A DNA stretch of 64,000 nucleotides from NCBI RefSeq assembly GCF_014202765.1, contig NZ_JACHHN010000001.1, positions 456,118-520,117 on the forward strand, written 5' to 3'. Below, piece after piece: positions 8,848 to 17,532 of this stretch; the stretch's first letter is position 1; each line of letters begins with the position of its first letter. The stretch is from Silvimonas terrae. Lineage in GTDB: Bacteria > Pseudomonadota > Gammaproteobacteria > Burkholderiales > Chitinibacteraceae. The notes below the pieces were generated by a model. That model saw only the letters and a list, made by a program, of their open reading frames with translations, was not told where the DNA came from and did no database searches. The translations under genes were made by a program, and so were the position numbers.

Positions 8848-9843
8848 TTACTTCTTGCGACCGAACAGCTTGTCTGCGGTGACGGCACCAATGATCAGCG
8901 CACCCATCACAATCTGCTGGTAGTAAGACTGCACATTCATGATGTTGAGGATGTTGTTGATCACCCCAATGATCAGACCGCCAACGACCACGCCGGTGAC
9001 CGCGCCACGGCCGCCAAAGAAACTGGTGCCACCGATAATGGCCGAGGCAATGGCAAAGGTTTCAAACCCGGTACCGGCATTGGGCTCCGCCGCGCCGGTG
9101 CGCGCCACGGTGACCACACCAGCCACGCCGGCACAGACGCCAGAGATGATGAACACCATCAGCGTATGCAGTTTGATGTTGATGCCAGAGAACCATGCCG
9201 CTTGCGCGTTGCCGCCCAGGGCGTAGATATTGCGGCCCAGCTTGGTAAAGCGTGCCAGGAAATACAGAAAACCAGAGACCACCACGGCGATCAGCACCGG
9301 CACCGGCACGCCCAGAATGTGGCCCGCCACAATGTCAGAGAAGCGTGGGTCAAAGCCGAATACCGAACGCGCATCAGAGATGATCAACGTCAGGCCGCGA
9401 TAAATGGCCATGGTGCCCAGAGTGATGATGAAGGGGTGCAGTTGCGTCACGTTCACCAACAGGCCGTTGATCGCGCCCAGCATGGCACCCAGTAATACGC
9501 CGCCCAGCAAGATCGCCAGCCAGAATGGCATGCCGGCCACCATCAACTGGGCCGAGACCATGCCGGTCAGCGCCAGCATGGAGCCCACAGAGAGGTCGAT
9601 CCCGGCAATCAGGATGGTAAAGAACACGCCGCAAGCCAGCAGAGTCATCACCGAGCTTTGCAACAGCACCTGGACCAGGTTGTCACGCGTCAGAAAGTAC
9701 TGCGGACTCAGTGCGCTGGAAATGAGTACCAGCACGATCAGAATGCCCAGCGTGCCGTACTTTTGCCAGATTGTTCCAAGGCCCAGCTTTGCCTTTTGCT
9801 CAGTGCCCGCAGTCAGCGTGGCGGCATTGGCTTGCGTTGTCAT
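8848..9843 (-). CDS. alsC: Sugar ABC transporter permease (RbsC/AlsC type)
   Basis: The 331-residue integral membrane protein of the ribose/allose/xylose-type permease family has eight or more hydrophobic helices. These include GTLGILIVLVLISSALSPQYF at the N-terminus (split as GTLGILIVLV + LISSALSPQYF) and the family signature IAGIDLSVGSMLALTGM. It forms the homodimeric membrane channel of the importer with the ATPase and binding protein encoded upstream. A GGAG nine bases before the ATG at 9843 supports that start; an ATG seven codons earlier is an alternative. A terminator lies directly downstream. The al(lose) name rests on the closeness of the binding protein and ATPase to AlsB and AlsA as I recall them, not on a search. 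Confidence 0.9.
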   Translation of the reverse strand: MTTQANAATLTAGTEQKAKLGLGTIWQKYGTLGILIVLVLISSALSPQYFLTRDNLVQVLLQSSVMTLLACGVFFTILIAGIDLSVGSMLALTGMVSAQLMVAGMPFWLAILLGGVLLGAMLGAINGLLVNVTQLHPFIITLGTMAIYRGLTLIISDARSVFGFDPRFSDIVAGHILGVPVPVLIAVVVSGFLYFLARFTKLGRNIYALGGNAQAAWFSGINIKLHTLMVFIISGVCAGVAGVVTVARTGAAEPNAGTGFETFAIASAIIGGTSFFGGRGAVTGVVVGGLIIGVINNILNIMNVQSYYQQIVMGALIIGAVTADKLFGRKK

Positions 9844-9932
9844 ATCGTCTTTCTCCATATTCATACTGCCCCTGTGGATGGGCTTGCTGCTTGAGATCTC
9901 TTAACGAATGCGATTCTGTTTCTGATCCGGAA

Positions 9933-11441
9933 TCAAGCCGTTGCGATATGCATGATGTTTTCCTCCGTCGCCTCGCTATTGGGCAAGACGGCGGCAATGC
10001 TGCCTTCCTTGTAGACGGCAATGCGGTCGCACACGGACAACAGTTCCGGTAGCTCGGAAGACACCATCAAGATGCCCTTACCGGCGTCGGCCAGTTGCCG
10101 CATGATCTGGTAAATCTCGGTCTTGGCGCCGATATCGATCCCGCGGGTGGGTTCGTCAAAAATAAAGAGATCACTCTCGGCCGCCAGCCATTTGGCGATG
10201 ATGGCCTTTTGCTGGTTACCACCAGACAACTCGGTGATGTTCTGCTGCGGCGATGAACAACGAATGCGCAGCTTGTCTTTGTATTGCGCGCCGAAGGCTT
10301 TTTCCTCGGCAAAATCCAGCCGTTCCAGCGACACTTGATGACGCGTGTTTTTCACAAACGGCAGGATGGAAATGTTCTCGGCAATCGAGAAATTGTGGAA
10401 AAACCCGGTGTTGCGGCGGTCTTCTGTCACAAACGCCAGCCCGGCTTTCACGGCGTGATACGGGGAGGGGATGGAGACCACTTTGCCATTGAGTTCAATC
10501 TGGCCTGCCGAGCGCGCCCGTGCGCCAAAGATCACTTCCATCAACTCGCTGCGGCCAGAGCCAATCAGCCCGGCAAAGCCCAGAATCTCGCCCTTGTGCA
10601 ATTCAAAGCTCACATCCTTCACGCGGCCATCGCGGGAGGAAAGGTGCTCGACGGCAAACACCACCTGGTCTTGATCGACGCGCGCGCCATCCGGGCGGGC
10701 GTGTTCGATTTCCCGGCCGACCATAGAGGCCACCAGCTTTTGCGGCGGCGTGGTTTTGGCATCAAACGTGCCGACATAACGGCCGTCTTTCAGGACCGAA
10801 ACCCGGTCGGCAATGATGGGAATCTCTTTGAGCTTGTGCGAGATATACACAATGCCGATGCCCTGACTCTTGAGTTCGCGGATCACGGCAAACAGATGAT
10901 GCACTTCTTCATCCGTGAGCGAAGAGGTCGGCTCATCCATGATGATGATGCGGGCATCGCTGGCCAGTGCTTTGGCGATTTCCACCTGCTGCTTTTCCGA
11001 GATCGACAAATCGCTGACCAGCGTGGCCGGATGGCGTTTGAGGCCCACGCGCGCCAGCACAGACAACGCGGTCTGCCGGATGCGGGCGCTATCGACCACG
11101 GACACGCCAAACTTGCGGCGGGTGGGCAGGCTGCCGACAAACAGGTTCTCTTCAATGCTCAGGTGATCAATCACCGAGAGTTCCTGATAGATCAACCGGA
11201 TGCCAAAGGCCTTGGAAATCGCCGGGGTCAAGCGCTCGTAACTGGCGTCGGCCAGTTCGATGGTGCCGGAGGTGGGCTCGTAAATCCCGCTGAGAATTTT
11301 CATCAGCGTGGACTTGCCGGCGCCGTTTTCCCCCAACAGGGCATGCACTTCGCCAGCGTTGATATCAAAACTGACGTCTTGCAGGGCCACCGTGCCGGGG
11401 AAGCGTTTGACCACGTTACGTACTGCGACAAGCGTACTCAT
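9933..11441 (-). CDS. alsA: Sugar ABC transporter ATP-binding protein (AlsA/RbsA type)
   Basis: The 502-residue protein has two fused ABC domains. The first has Walker A GENGAGKST (residues 38-46), signature LSISEKQQVEIAK and Walker B IIIMDEPTSS. The second has the degenerate Walker A GLIGSGRSE that is normal for this subfamily, with signature LSGGNQQKAIIAK and IFDEPTRGID. It energises sugar import at the inner membrane. Stretches such as YQELSVID and GFFHNFSIAENI resemble E. coli AlsA. The start at 11441 has AGGAAACACCC before it; an in-frame extension of 33 codons lies within a repeat and is rejected. The gap to alsB is filled exactly by a family D inverted repeat. Confidence 0.93.
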   Translation of the reverse strand: MSTLVAVRNVVKRFPGTVALQDVSFDINAGEVHALLGENGAGKSTLMKILSGIYEPTSGTIELADASYERLTPAISKAFGIRLIYQELSVIDHLSIEENLFVGSLPTRRKFGVSVVDSARIRQTALSVLARVGLKRHPATLVSDLSISEKQQVEIAKALASDARIIIMDEPTSSLTDEEVHHLFAVIRELKSQGIGIVYISHKLKEIPIIADRVSVLKDGRYVGTFDAKTTPPQKLVASMVGREIEHARPDGARVDQDQVVFAVEHLSSRDGRVKDVSFELHKGEILGFAGLIGSGRSELMEVIFGARARSAGQIELNGKVVSIPSPYHAVKAGLAFVTEDRRNTGFFHNFSIAENISILPFVKNTRHQVSLERLDFAEEKAFGAQYKDKLRIRCSSPQQNITELSGGNQQKAIIAKWLAAESDLFIFDEPTRGIDIGAKTEIYQIMRQLADAGKGILMVSSELPELLSVCDRIAVYKEGSIAAVLPNSEATEENIMHIATA

Positions 11442-11452
11442 GGGTGTTTCCT

Positions 11453-11553
11453 GTGAGGGGTGAGGAGTGAGGGGTGAGGTGTAAAACCGGGGAGGAAAGC
11501 ATCGCGCCTGGGGCACCTGCTTTTCCTCCTCACACCTCACGCCTTACACCTCA
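11453..11553. repeat. Repeat family D at the alsB-alsA junction
   Basis: A long imperfect inverted repeat starts at the alsB stop codon and ends immediately before the alsA Shine-Dalgarno. The arms are GTGAGGGGTGAGGAGTGAGG and CCTCACACCTCACGCC-type sequence. The same element occupies the potH-potI (54882-55085) and puuB-puuC (59573-59651) junctions. Confidence 0.75.
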
Positions 11554-12495
11554 CTCCTTGGTTACAATCTTCGAATCGATCGCGACAAACTGCGGGGTGT
11601 TATCCGGCTTGATGGCGGGTTTGTTCTTCACGCTTTGCACCAGGATATCCAGCGACTTGGCCCCCAGGGTGGCGGTGTCTTGCGCGGCGGTGGCGGTCAA
11701 TTCGCCGCGTTTGACCGAGTCAATGGCTTCCGGCACGCCGTCCGTCCCCATCACCAGCACCTTGCCCAGCTTGCCGGCGTTCTTCACCGCCTGGACAGCG
11801 CCCAGCGCCATGGTGTCATTGGCGGCGTAGATGGCCTTCAGATCCGGATTGCGTTGCAGAATGTTGGTCGCCACATCCAGCGCGCGGGAGCGATCCCAGT
11901 CGGCCGGCAGGCTGGCCACAACTTTCACGTTCGGGGCGGTGGCGAATGCCTTTTTCACGCCATCGCGGCGGGCATCACCGGACGAATTGCCGGCCTTGCC
12001 TTCAATAATGGCGACCTTGCCGCCGGCGCTACCCAGTTTGCTGACAATGTACTTGCCGGCTTTCTCGCCCAGCGCCAGGTTGTCGGTGGCCAGAAACGCC
12101 ACCACGCTGCCGCCAGCGGCCTTGAGCTGGCTCATGTCGACCTTTTCATCCATGTTCACAACATAGATGCCTTTTTTGTTGGCCGCGGAGATGGCTTGCA
12201 CCACGTTCACCGGCGAGATCGGCGCGACGCCAATCGCCTTGTAGTTCTTGTTCACCACGTCTTCCAGCAGACGCTGTTGACCGGTGATGTCGTCTTCAGA
12301 GTTGGCGGCAAAGATATCCACTTGCACGCCTTGTTTTTTGGCTTCGGCCAGCACGCCGTCGCGCATGGCGACCCAGTAGGGGCTGGCCAGGGTTTTCAGT
12401 ACCACGGCGTAATCGGCGGCAAAGGCGGACTGCACCGGGCCCAGAGTGAATGCGGCGGCGCCAGCGATAGCCAGGGTCAGTTGCTTGATGTTCAT
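11551..12495 (-). CDS. alsB: Periplasmic sugar-binding protein (AlsB-like)
   Basis: The 314-residue solute-binding protein of the ribose/galactose-binding fold has a signal peptide cut after SAFA (about residue 26). The mature start DYAVVLKTLASPYWVAMRDG (20 residues) and segments NKNYKAIGVAPIS, VNMDEKVDM, IIEGKAGNSSGDARR and LPADWDRSRALD match, from memory, E. coli D-allose-binding AlsB more closely than ribose-binding RbsB. It should capture a hexose or related sugar in the periplasm and deliver it to the permease. The start has AGGAGTCTTCC upstream. It follows the oxidoreductase gene after 229 bp. D-allose or D-allulose is the best guess for ligand; not proven. Confidence 0.9.
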   Translation of the reverse strand: MNIKQLTLAIAGAAAFTLGPVQSAFAADYAVVLKTLASPYWVAMRDGVLAEAKKQGVQVDIFAANSEDDITGQQRLLEDVVNKNYKAIGVAPISPVNVVQAISAANKKGIYVVNMDEKVDMSQLKAAGGSVVAFLATDNLALGEKAGKYIVSKLGSAGGKVAIIEGKAGNSSGDARRDGVKKAFATAPNVKVVASLPADWDRSRALDVATNILQRNPDLKAIYAANDTMALGAVQAVKNAGKLGKVLVMGTDGVPEAIDSVKRGELTATAAQDTATLGAKSLDILVQSVKNKPAIKPDNTPQFVAIDSKIVTKE

Positions 12496-12724
12496 GGAAG
12501 ACTCCTCGACGCGATCAAGCGTCTTTTTATGATTCCATTTCTGAAACGCGACTGCCTTTGTCGACTGTGGCTTGCCGAGCTACCCGCACTGTCTTCGCCT
12601 TGTCTTCGCGGCATTCGCATTTCATAAACGGAATAGGTGATGTTGAAAGTGGTATTTCACTGCACAAGTCATCGTTCAAAGCGTTCTACAAGCCGGACAG
12701 GAAGGCTGCAGCCGCCGCACTGCA
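12496..12724. other. Gene-free 229-bp gap upstream of alsB
   Basis: No convincing coding frame, repeat or hairpin terminator is seen. The minus strand carries a good Shine-Dalgarno for alsB at its end. The gap is long enough for an internal promoter, but I found no pair of -35/-10 boxes that I trust. Confidence 0.5.
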
Positions 12725-13852
12725 TCAAGCCGGGATGGACGTCCAGGCCCGTTGTTTTGCCGAAGCCAGAATGGCCTCGACAATCTGCGCAGAGCGCGCA
12801 CCGTCAGCGAAGGTTGGCAGACCTTCACGGGGCTCCCCACGAATTTGCGAATAGGTGTCGGCCACAAAGGCCTCAAAACAATCGGCATAACCCTGGGCGT
12901 GGCCGGCGGGCAGGGTGGCAAGGCGGCGTTGTTCGGCCGAGCCTTGCGACGGGTCTTTCACGAACAACTGCATGGCATCGCGCTGGCCTACCCACAGGCG
13001 TTCCGGTTCTTCCTGGTTAAACGTCAGGCTTTCTTTCATACCGTCGATTTCAAACCACAGATGATTTTTGCGCCCGGCAGAGACCTGACTGATGGTCAGC
13101 GTGGCCAGCGTGCCCTGGTTGGTCCGCAACAAGGCGCCGGCGATGTCCTCGGTGGTAACGGTCATTTTTGCCTCATTGGCGTCAGCCGAACCCGAGAACG
13201 TGGCGCGGGTGGCGGCGGGGCGCTCGGCCAGCACGGTGCGCAGCGAACTGACCGTTTCGACAAAGCGCTCACCCGTGACCCATTCCATCAGATCGCACCA
13301 GTGCGAGCCGATATCGGCAAACGCGCGGGAGGCCCCGCCTTTTACCGCGTCGACCCGCCAGTTGGTGTCGTTGGCGCCCAACAGCCAGTCTTGCAGATAA
13401 TTGCCGTGAATCAGATTCAACGCGCCCAGTTCACCTGCGGCAATACGGGCGCGGGCTTCACGCACCATGGGGTGATAGCGATAGACAAACGGGACGGCCG
13501 TCACCAGACCGGTATCGCGCGCCAGGGTGGCCAGTTCCGTGGCATTCGCCAGCGAGGTGGCCAGCGGCTTTTCGCAAATCACGTGTTTGCCGGCCAGGAG
13601 GGCGCGGCGTGCCAGATCGTGGTGCGTGGCATTGGGGGTACAGATATGCACGACATCAATGGCCTTGTCGGCAAACACGGCATCTGCATCAGCATAGGCT
13701 TCGCATTGCCATTCATGGGCTACAGCGCGGGTGCGTTCCGGGCTGGAGGCGACGACGCCACGTAATACGCCACCACTTAATGCTGCTGCACGACGGTGTA
13801 CTGCACCAATCATGCCCGTACCGATAATCGCAATGCCCAATGCTTTATTCAC
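12725..13852 (-). CDS. Gfo/Idh/MocA-family NAD(P)-dependent oxidoreductase
   Basis: The 375-residue protein has the N-terminal Rossmann motif GTGMIG (residues 11-16), the family EKP motif (94-96, CEKPLATS) and the catalytic pair Asp180 and His184 in ADIGSHWCDL. Members oxidise or reduce sugars, inositols or glycosides, often at C3. It is cytoplasmic. The GTG at 13852 was chosen as start because GGAG lies six bases upstream and translation opens on the Rossmann strand; an ATG 17 codons earlier has no Shine-Dalgarno. It heads the minus-strand sugar operon and diverges from a ROK regulator gene, which probably controls it. Substrate unknown. Confidence 0.92.
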   Translation of the reverse strand: MNKALGIAIIGTGMIGAVHRRAAALSGGVLRGVVASSPERTRAVAHEWQCEAYADADAVFADKAIDVVHICTPNATHHDLARRALLAGKHVICEKPLATSLANATELATLARDTGLVTAVPFVYRYHPMVREARARIAAGELGALNLIHGNYLQDWLLGANDTNWRVDAVKGGASRAFADIGSHWCDLMEWVTGERFVETVSSLRTVLAERPAATRATFSGSADANEAKMTVTTEDIAGALLRTNQGTLATLTISQVSAGRKNHLWFEIDGMKESLTFNQEEPERLWVGQRDAMQLFVKDPSQGSAEQRRLATLPAGHAQGYADCFEAFVADTYSQIRGEPREGLPTFADGARSAQIVEAILASAKQRAWTSIPA

Positions 13853-13931
13853 GACACTCTCCGTCTGGTGCTCTCTTTGGTGCGATGTAGTATTCATCTG
13901 CACTACTACAGCGCAAATTTTGTATTATTTA

Positions 13932-13946
13932 TGTCGATTTTCGACA
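13932..13946. promoter_or_regulatory. Candidate operator in the divergent ROK/oxidoreductase region
   Basis: The perfect palindrome TGTCGA-TTT-TCGACA lies in the AT-rich 188-bp region between the oxidoreductase and ROK genes. Its location and symmetry fit a binding site for the adjacent regulator. This is inferred from position only. Confidence 0.5.
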
Positions 13947-13978
13947 CAATGATTTTCACTATCGGTATGTAATTGCGC

Positions 13979-14007
13979 TTGAAAGCATACAAAATCACTC
14001 TTATGCT
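13979..14007 (+). promoter_or_regulatory. Sigma-70-type promoter for the first ROK gene
   Basis: TTGAAA (13979-13984) and TATGCT (14002-14007) are separated by 17 bases. The -10 box ends 33 bases before the ROK start codon. Confidence 0.55.
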
Positions 14008-14040
14008 CGATTTAAACCACATTCCGACGTAAGTACTTTT

Positions 14041-15273
14041 ATGTATGAGATCAGCATGCACAACGCCGTTTCCCGGGCCTCGGACGATGTTCCGTTCCGT
14101 TTGGGGCAGTACGAAATCCAGAGTCAGATGGCCCGCTTGATTGCTGTGGATAACGGCATCAGCCGTGCCGACATGGCCCGCATGACCGGCATGGCGCGCT
14201 CCACCGTGGCGGAGTATTTACAGCCCTTGCTGGACTGCAATCTTGTTAGTGAGCAGCGGGGCAACTACACCGGCCGTGGCCGTCCTTCTACCGGTTTGTC
14301 GCTGAACATGAAGGCCGGCGTGATCCTGGTGGCGGATATCGGCGTCACCCATGGCCGTCTGGTGGTGGCGGACCTGGGCGCGCACCGGCTGGCGGAAGAA
14401 GCCTTTATGCCGGATCTGACGATCGGCCCGGAGTTACTCCTGAGCGAGATCGTGGAACGCTTTGAAAAGCTGCTGCAAAGCTCCACCGCGCGGGATCGGC
14501 CCATCCGCTGTGTGGTGATCGGCATTCCCAGCCCGGTGGATTTTGAACGCGGCATGCCGGTGCGCCCGCCCATCATGCCCGGCTGGGATGGCTTTGCCGT
14601 GGCCGATTGGGTGCGCCGCCGTATGGGTGTGCCGGTCATGGTGGATAACGACGTCAATCTGATGGCGCTGGGCGAGGCCCGGTCCCGCCCGGGGTCCCAG
14701 TCTCCTCTGCTGTTTATCAAGGTGGCCAGCGGGATCGGCTGCGGCATTGTCACCAAAGACGGTGAACTGCATCGGGGGGCGGACGGGGCGGCGGGGGATA
14801 TCGGGCATATCCGTGTGCCTTTGCATGACGATGTGATTTGCCGCTGCGGCAATATTGGCTGTATTGAGGCCATTGCCTCGGCCAGTGCCATCATGCGGCA
14901 ATTGCAGGATCAGAAAGGCACGGTGGTGCAGACCACGGCCGAACTGGCCGCGCTGATTACCAGTGGCGACCCGCATGCCGTGCGCCTGGTGCGTACGGCA
15001 GCGGCCGAGATTGGCGAGATCGTCGCCATGCTGGTGCATATGTACAACCCGGCCTCGATCATTCTGGGCGGCAAAATGGCATTGATGAGTGACGATTTGC
15101 TGGCCGGCATCCGCGCCGTGGTGTATCGCCGTGCCTTACCGCTGGCCACCCGGCGGCTGTCGATCGAGAACTCGCAACTGGGTCGGGATGCCGGGCTGGT
15201 GGGCGGTATCGCGCTGGGCGTGGATAAAGTGCTCTCCCCGCGCGGTATTCAGGACTTGTTGCAAAGCCGCTGA
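14041..15273 (+). CDS. ROK-family transcriptional regulator 1
   Basis: The 410-residue protein has a winged-helix DNA-binding domain at residues 25-95 (ISRADMARMTGMARSTVAEY is the helix-turn-helix) followed by a ROK domain. The zinc motif CRCGNIGC begins at Cys267. The sugar-kinase Asp region reads VDNDVNLMALGE, in place of the NDAN of true ROK kinases, so a pure sensor-repressor role like NagC, Mlc or XylR is likely. The sensed sugar should be the substrate of the divergent transporter operon. It shares the unusual RPPIMPGWDG segment with the second ROK protein 4.6 kb away, so the two are paralogues. A second in-frame ATG five codons downstream is possible. Confidence 0.92.
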   Translation: MYEISMHNAVSRASDDVPFRLGQYEIQSQMARLIAVDNGISRADMARMTGMARSTVAEYLQPLLDCNLVSEQRGNYTGRGRPSTGLSLNMKAGVILVADIGVTHGRLVVADLGAHRLAEEAFMPDLTIGPELLLSEIVERFEKLLQSSTARDRPIRCVVIGIPSPVDFERGMPVRPPIMPGWDGFAVADWVRRRMGVPVMVDNDVNLMALGEARSRPGSQSPLLFIKVASGIGCGIVTKDGELHRGADGAAGDIGHIRVPLHDDVICRCGNIGCIEAIASASAIMRQLQDQKGTVVQTTAELAALITSGDPHAVRLVRTAAAEIGEIVAMLVHMYNPASIILGGKMALMSDDLLAGIRAVVYRRALPLATRRLSIENSQLGRDAGLVGGIALGVDKVLSPRGIQDLLQSR

Positions 15274-15275
15274 CC

Positions 15276-15677
15276 TCATTCTTCGCCCGGCAGGGTGTAG
15301 CTGAAGTCATAGAAATGCACACCCTCTTCAATACGGATGCCCATGCGCCCCACCAGGCCGGTCAGTTCGCCCGAGCCCGAGTCTGGCACCACGGTCACCG
15401 TGAGGGTGGGCGTACCGCGATTCATGGTGCCCGCATGCTGCAACATGAAGCTGCCTTGCTTGCCCTCTAGCGTGCCGGTGACTTTCTCCATAGCGACATA
15501 ACCGGCCGAGCCTGGCGTGGTCGTTGCCGCACTGAGCATCTGCCCCTGGCTTGTCGCGGTGAGCGCGCCTGCAAACTGTTTTTCCAGCCCCATGCGGCCC
15601 AGCGCGGCGCTGGCGACGGGCTCTGCGGGTTCCAGGCGGGTAATGTGGACGCTGAATTTACCGGTGATATGTGGCAT
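15276..15677 (-). CDS. DUF3224-family protein
   Basis: A 133-residue protein matching the DUF3224 pattern: a strand-rich sequence with GYVAMEKVTGTLEGKQGSF, LQHAGTMNRG, VVPDSGSGELTGL and a closing HFYDFSYTLP. Members are small cytoplasmic beta-barrel proteins of the allene-oxide-cyclase-like fold with no established role. The start ATG has GGAGCACGTC before it. It converges on the first ROK gene with only two bases between stops. It interrupts the two sugar modules without an evident link to them. Confidence 0.85.
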   Translation of the reverse strand: MPHITGKFSVHITRLEPAEPVASAALGRMGLEKQFAGALTATSQGQMLSAATTTPGSAGYVAMEKVTGTLEGKQGSFMLQHAGTMNRGTPTLTVTVVPDSGSGELTGLVGRMGIRIEEGVHFYDFSYTLPGEE

Positions 15678-15820
15678 GACGTGCTCCAGATGCAGGCAAT
15701 ACGGGACACGGTCATGGTAGATGGTGTTGCCGCGAATGCCAGGAGTTCATTGCCCCGGTCTACGCTGCTGACTCCTCAGTCCGGCCCTGCGCCGGAATCC
15801 AGAGGCCGCCGCAGGTCCGT

Positions 15821-15971
15821 GTAGCCCGGATGAAGGCCCTCCAGGCCGGGAATCCGGGGTTGCAACGCTTGCCATATCGCTCCCCCCGGCTGAAAACCCG
15901 CACCCACCGCGCAATACCATCCTTGCCAACACCGCCACCCCGGCCTACCGGCCTTCATCCGGGCTACGGGG
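15821..15971. repeat. Repeat family A, inverted pair
   Basis: GTAGCCCGGATGAAGG with GGGAATCCGGGG faces CCTTCATCCGGGCTACG about 75 bp later. This pair fills most of the 301-bp gap 15678-15978, next to a partial dRS3-like sequence (GCGCCGGAATCCAGAG). Confidence 0.75.
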
Positions 15972-15978
15972 TGGCCGG

Positions 15979-16590
15979 TTATTTGATAGTCAGCCCGTCA
16001 ATAAACTTCTGGCATTCGGCTTCGTACTTGTAAAACAACGACTGGCCGGTATAGCAAGTCACCTGAATGTTGCCGCTGTCATCGCCGTAGTAATTGGTGT
16101 TAAAGACAAAATCCAGCCCCTTCAGGCTGGCCACAAAGCGGATCATGCCGGCCTCTTTGCCGTTGATTACGGGTTTCTTTTCCAGAATGATGGTGGGCGT
16201 GGCACCTGCACTCTGCACGTTATGCAGGATGACCTCACGCATGCTGGCGTTATTGGCCGGAATCTGATCGGAAATCACCACGGCATACAACGGCAGCGTC
16301 TTGTGCATGAACATGCGTTTGGTTGCCGATTCGCCATCTTTGGGCGGGCTCTGGTTCCAGCTATTCACGTCATAGTTGACGCTGAATTTTTTCACCATCG
16401 GGATATAGGGTGAGCCGCCCGGCGCAACCGACGCAGCGCTGGCGGTGCTGTTATCAAACGTCCAGGTGCCATTGGGTGCAAGTAATACCTTGCGACCATC
16501 TTCGGTAATGCCGTGCAGGGTATCGGCGGCGGCAACCACGGCGGAAAATCCCAGCAAACTGGCACACAACAAAGGCAAAGCGAAACGCAT
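15979..16590 (-). CDS. Secreted protein of unknown function
   Basis: The 203-residue protein has a signal peptide (MRFALPLLCASLLGFSAVVAAA split as MRFALPLLCAS + LLGFSAVVAAA). Next comes a motif DGRKVLLAPNGTWTF, common at the start of small exported bacterial proteins. The rest is a globular beta-rich domain. It contains ATKRMFMHKTLPLYAVVISDQ and one pair of cysteines near the C-terminus (VTCYTG and AECQKF). The ATG at 16590 has GGGGATGAT upstream; six further codons upstream are possible. I do not recognise a family. It probably sits in the periplasm. It does not obviously belong to the sugar modules on either side. Confidence 0.75.
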   Translation of the reverse strand: MRFALPLLCASLLGFSAVVAAADTLHGITEDGRKVLLAPNGTWTFDNSTASAASVAPGGSPYIPMVKKFSVNYDVNSWNQSPPKDGESATKRMFMHKTLPLYAVVISDQIPANNASMREVILHNVQSAGATPTIILEKKPVINGKEAGMIRFVASLKGLDFVFNTNYYGDDSGNIQVTCYTGQSLFYKYEAECQKFIDGLTIK

Positions 16591-16723
16591 ATCATCCCCG
16601 GTCAACACAAAAGGTCATCAAGCAGCAAAACGCTGGATTATGCGGTTGTTGTTTTTTCCGGATATTACGTTGGCAGGAGAAGTGAGGGGAATATTGCGCG
16701 CAGGATGTTGCAATGGCGCACGC

Positions 16724-16762
16724 GCGGGCCAGCGGGCCCGCCCCGGATGGGGTCATCCGGGG
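16724..16762. terminator. Tandem GC-rich hairpins behind the kinase gene
   Basis: Two back-to-back perfect hairpins, GCGGGCC/GGCCCGC and CCCCGGATG-GGGT-CATCCGGGG, lie 31-69 bases after the kinase stop codon. No T-tract follows, so they may act as an RNA-stabilising 3' end or a weak terminator. Confidence 0.45.
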
Positions 16763-16792
16763 TCGGGGTTCAAGCTTGGCAGGCGCTACGGA

Positions 16793-17422
16793 TCAGCCGG
16801 TGATCTCAGGCCAGTTGACCACCAGATCGGCGCGCGCCTGGCTGGCGGCAATGCGCACGGCGTTGGGTTCATCCGTATTCATCACCCAGTCTTTGGCGGC
16901 TTGTTCCGTACGCCCAAAGAACATGTGGCGTGCCACCAGACGCTGGCGGCGCAAGTCGTCATCCACACCGACGTACCAGGCTTCATCCAGCAAGGGGCGC
17001 ACGTTGTTCCAGCCGGCGTCTTCCAGCAACAGATAATTGCCTTCAGTGATGATCAGCGGGATATCCGGGCTAACGGGGATGGCGCCGGCAATCGGTTCTT
17101 CAATCTCGCGCCGGAACACCGGGGCGTAGACGGTTTCGCCCGGCCTGGCGTGCTTGATCCGCGCCAGCAAAGACACATAACCCCATACGTCAAACGTATC
17201 GGGTGCGCCTTTGCGGCTGGCGCGCCCGAGGCGGGCCAGTTCAACGTTCGCCAGATGATAGCCATCCATAGGCACCACCATGGCACGCGGACCCAGTGCT
17301 TTGGCCAGGGCCTCAGCGACGGTTGATTTGCCCGAGCCCGGTGGCCCGGCAATGCCCAGGATTTTGCGCTGACCGCTTTGCAGCAAGGCCTGCGCGCGTT
17401 GCAGATAAATATCGGGAACCAT
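16793..17422 (-). CDS. P-loop kinase (uridine-kinase/PRK-like; FrcK-type)
   Basis: The 209-residue cytoplasmic kinase has Walker A GPPGSGKS at residues 26-33 and PMDGYHLAN at 51-59, the substrate-site motif of the phosphoribulokinase/uridine kinase/pantothenate kinase group. It also has ITEGNYLLL, the Walker B-like strand, and a late lid RRQRLVARH. Relatives include FrcK of the rhizobial fructose transporter operon, so a sugar or nucleoside is the likely phosphate acceptor. The ATG at 17422 gives the family's usual start; a longer frame runs back toward the epimerase gene and is less likely. It follows the epimerase gene by 110 bp and is probably cotranscribed. Confidence 0.85.
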   Translation of the reverse strand: MVPDIYLQRAQALLQSGQRKILGIAGPPGSGKSTVAEALAKALGPRAMVVPMDGYHLANVELARLGRASRKGAPDTFDVWGYVSLLARIKHARPGETVYAPVFRREIEEPIAGAIPVSPDIPLIITEGNYLLLEDAGWNNVRPLLDEAWYVGVDDDLRRQRLVARHMFFGRTEQAAKDWVMNTDEPNAVRIAASQARADLVVNWPEITG

Positions 17423-17532
17423 AGCGAGGTTTGTTCCTGAGTCCAGTTGGCACGGTAAAACAGACCCGACCGGGGTGGCAGCGCGCGTAGCCTGACCGAG
17501 GCAACGACGCGCCAACCCCGCCGGGGTGGTGA

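Noticed and set aside
10284-11456. 390-codon plus-strand frame over alsA
   Set aside because: Antisense to a complete two-domain ABC ATPase; no recognisable motifs of its own.
12752-13765. 337-codon plus-strand frame over the oxidoreductase
   Set aside because: Antisense shadow of the Gfo/Idh/MocA gene, no motifs, no Shine-Dalgarno.
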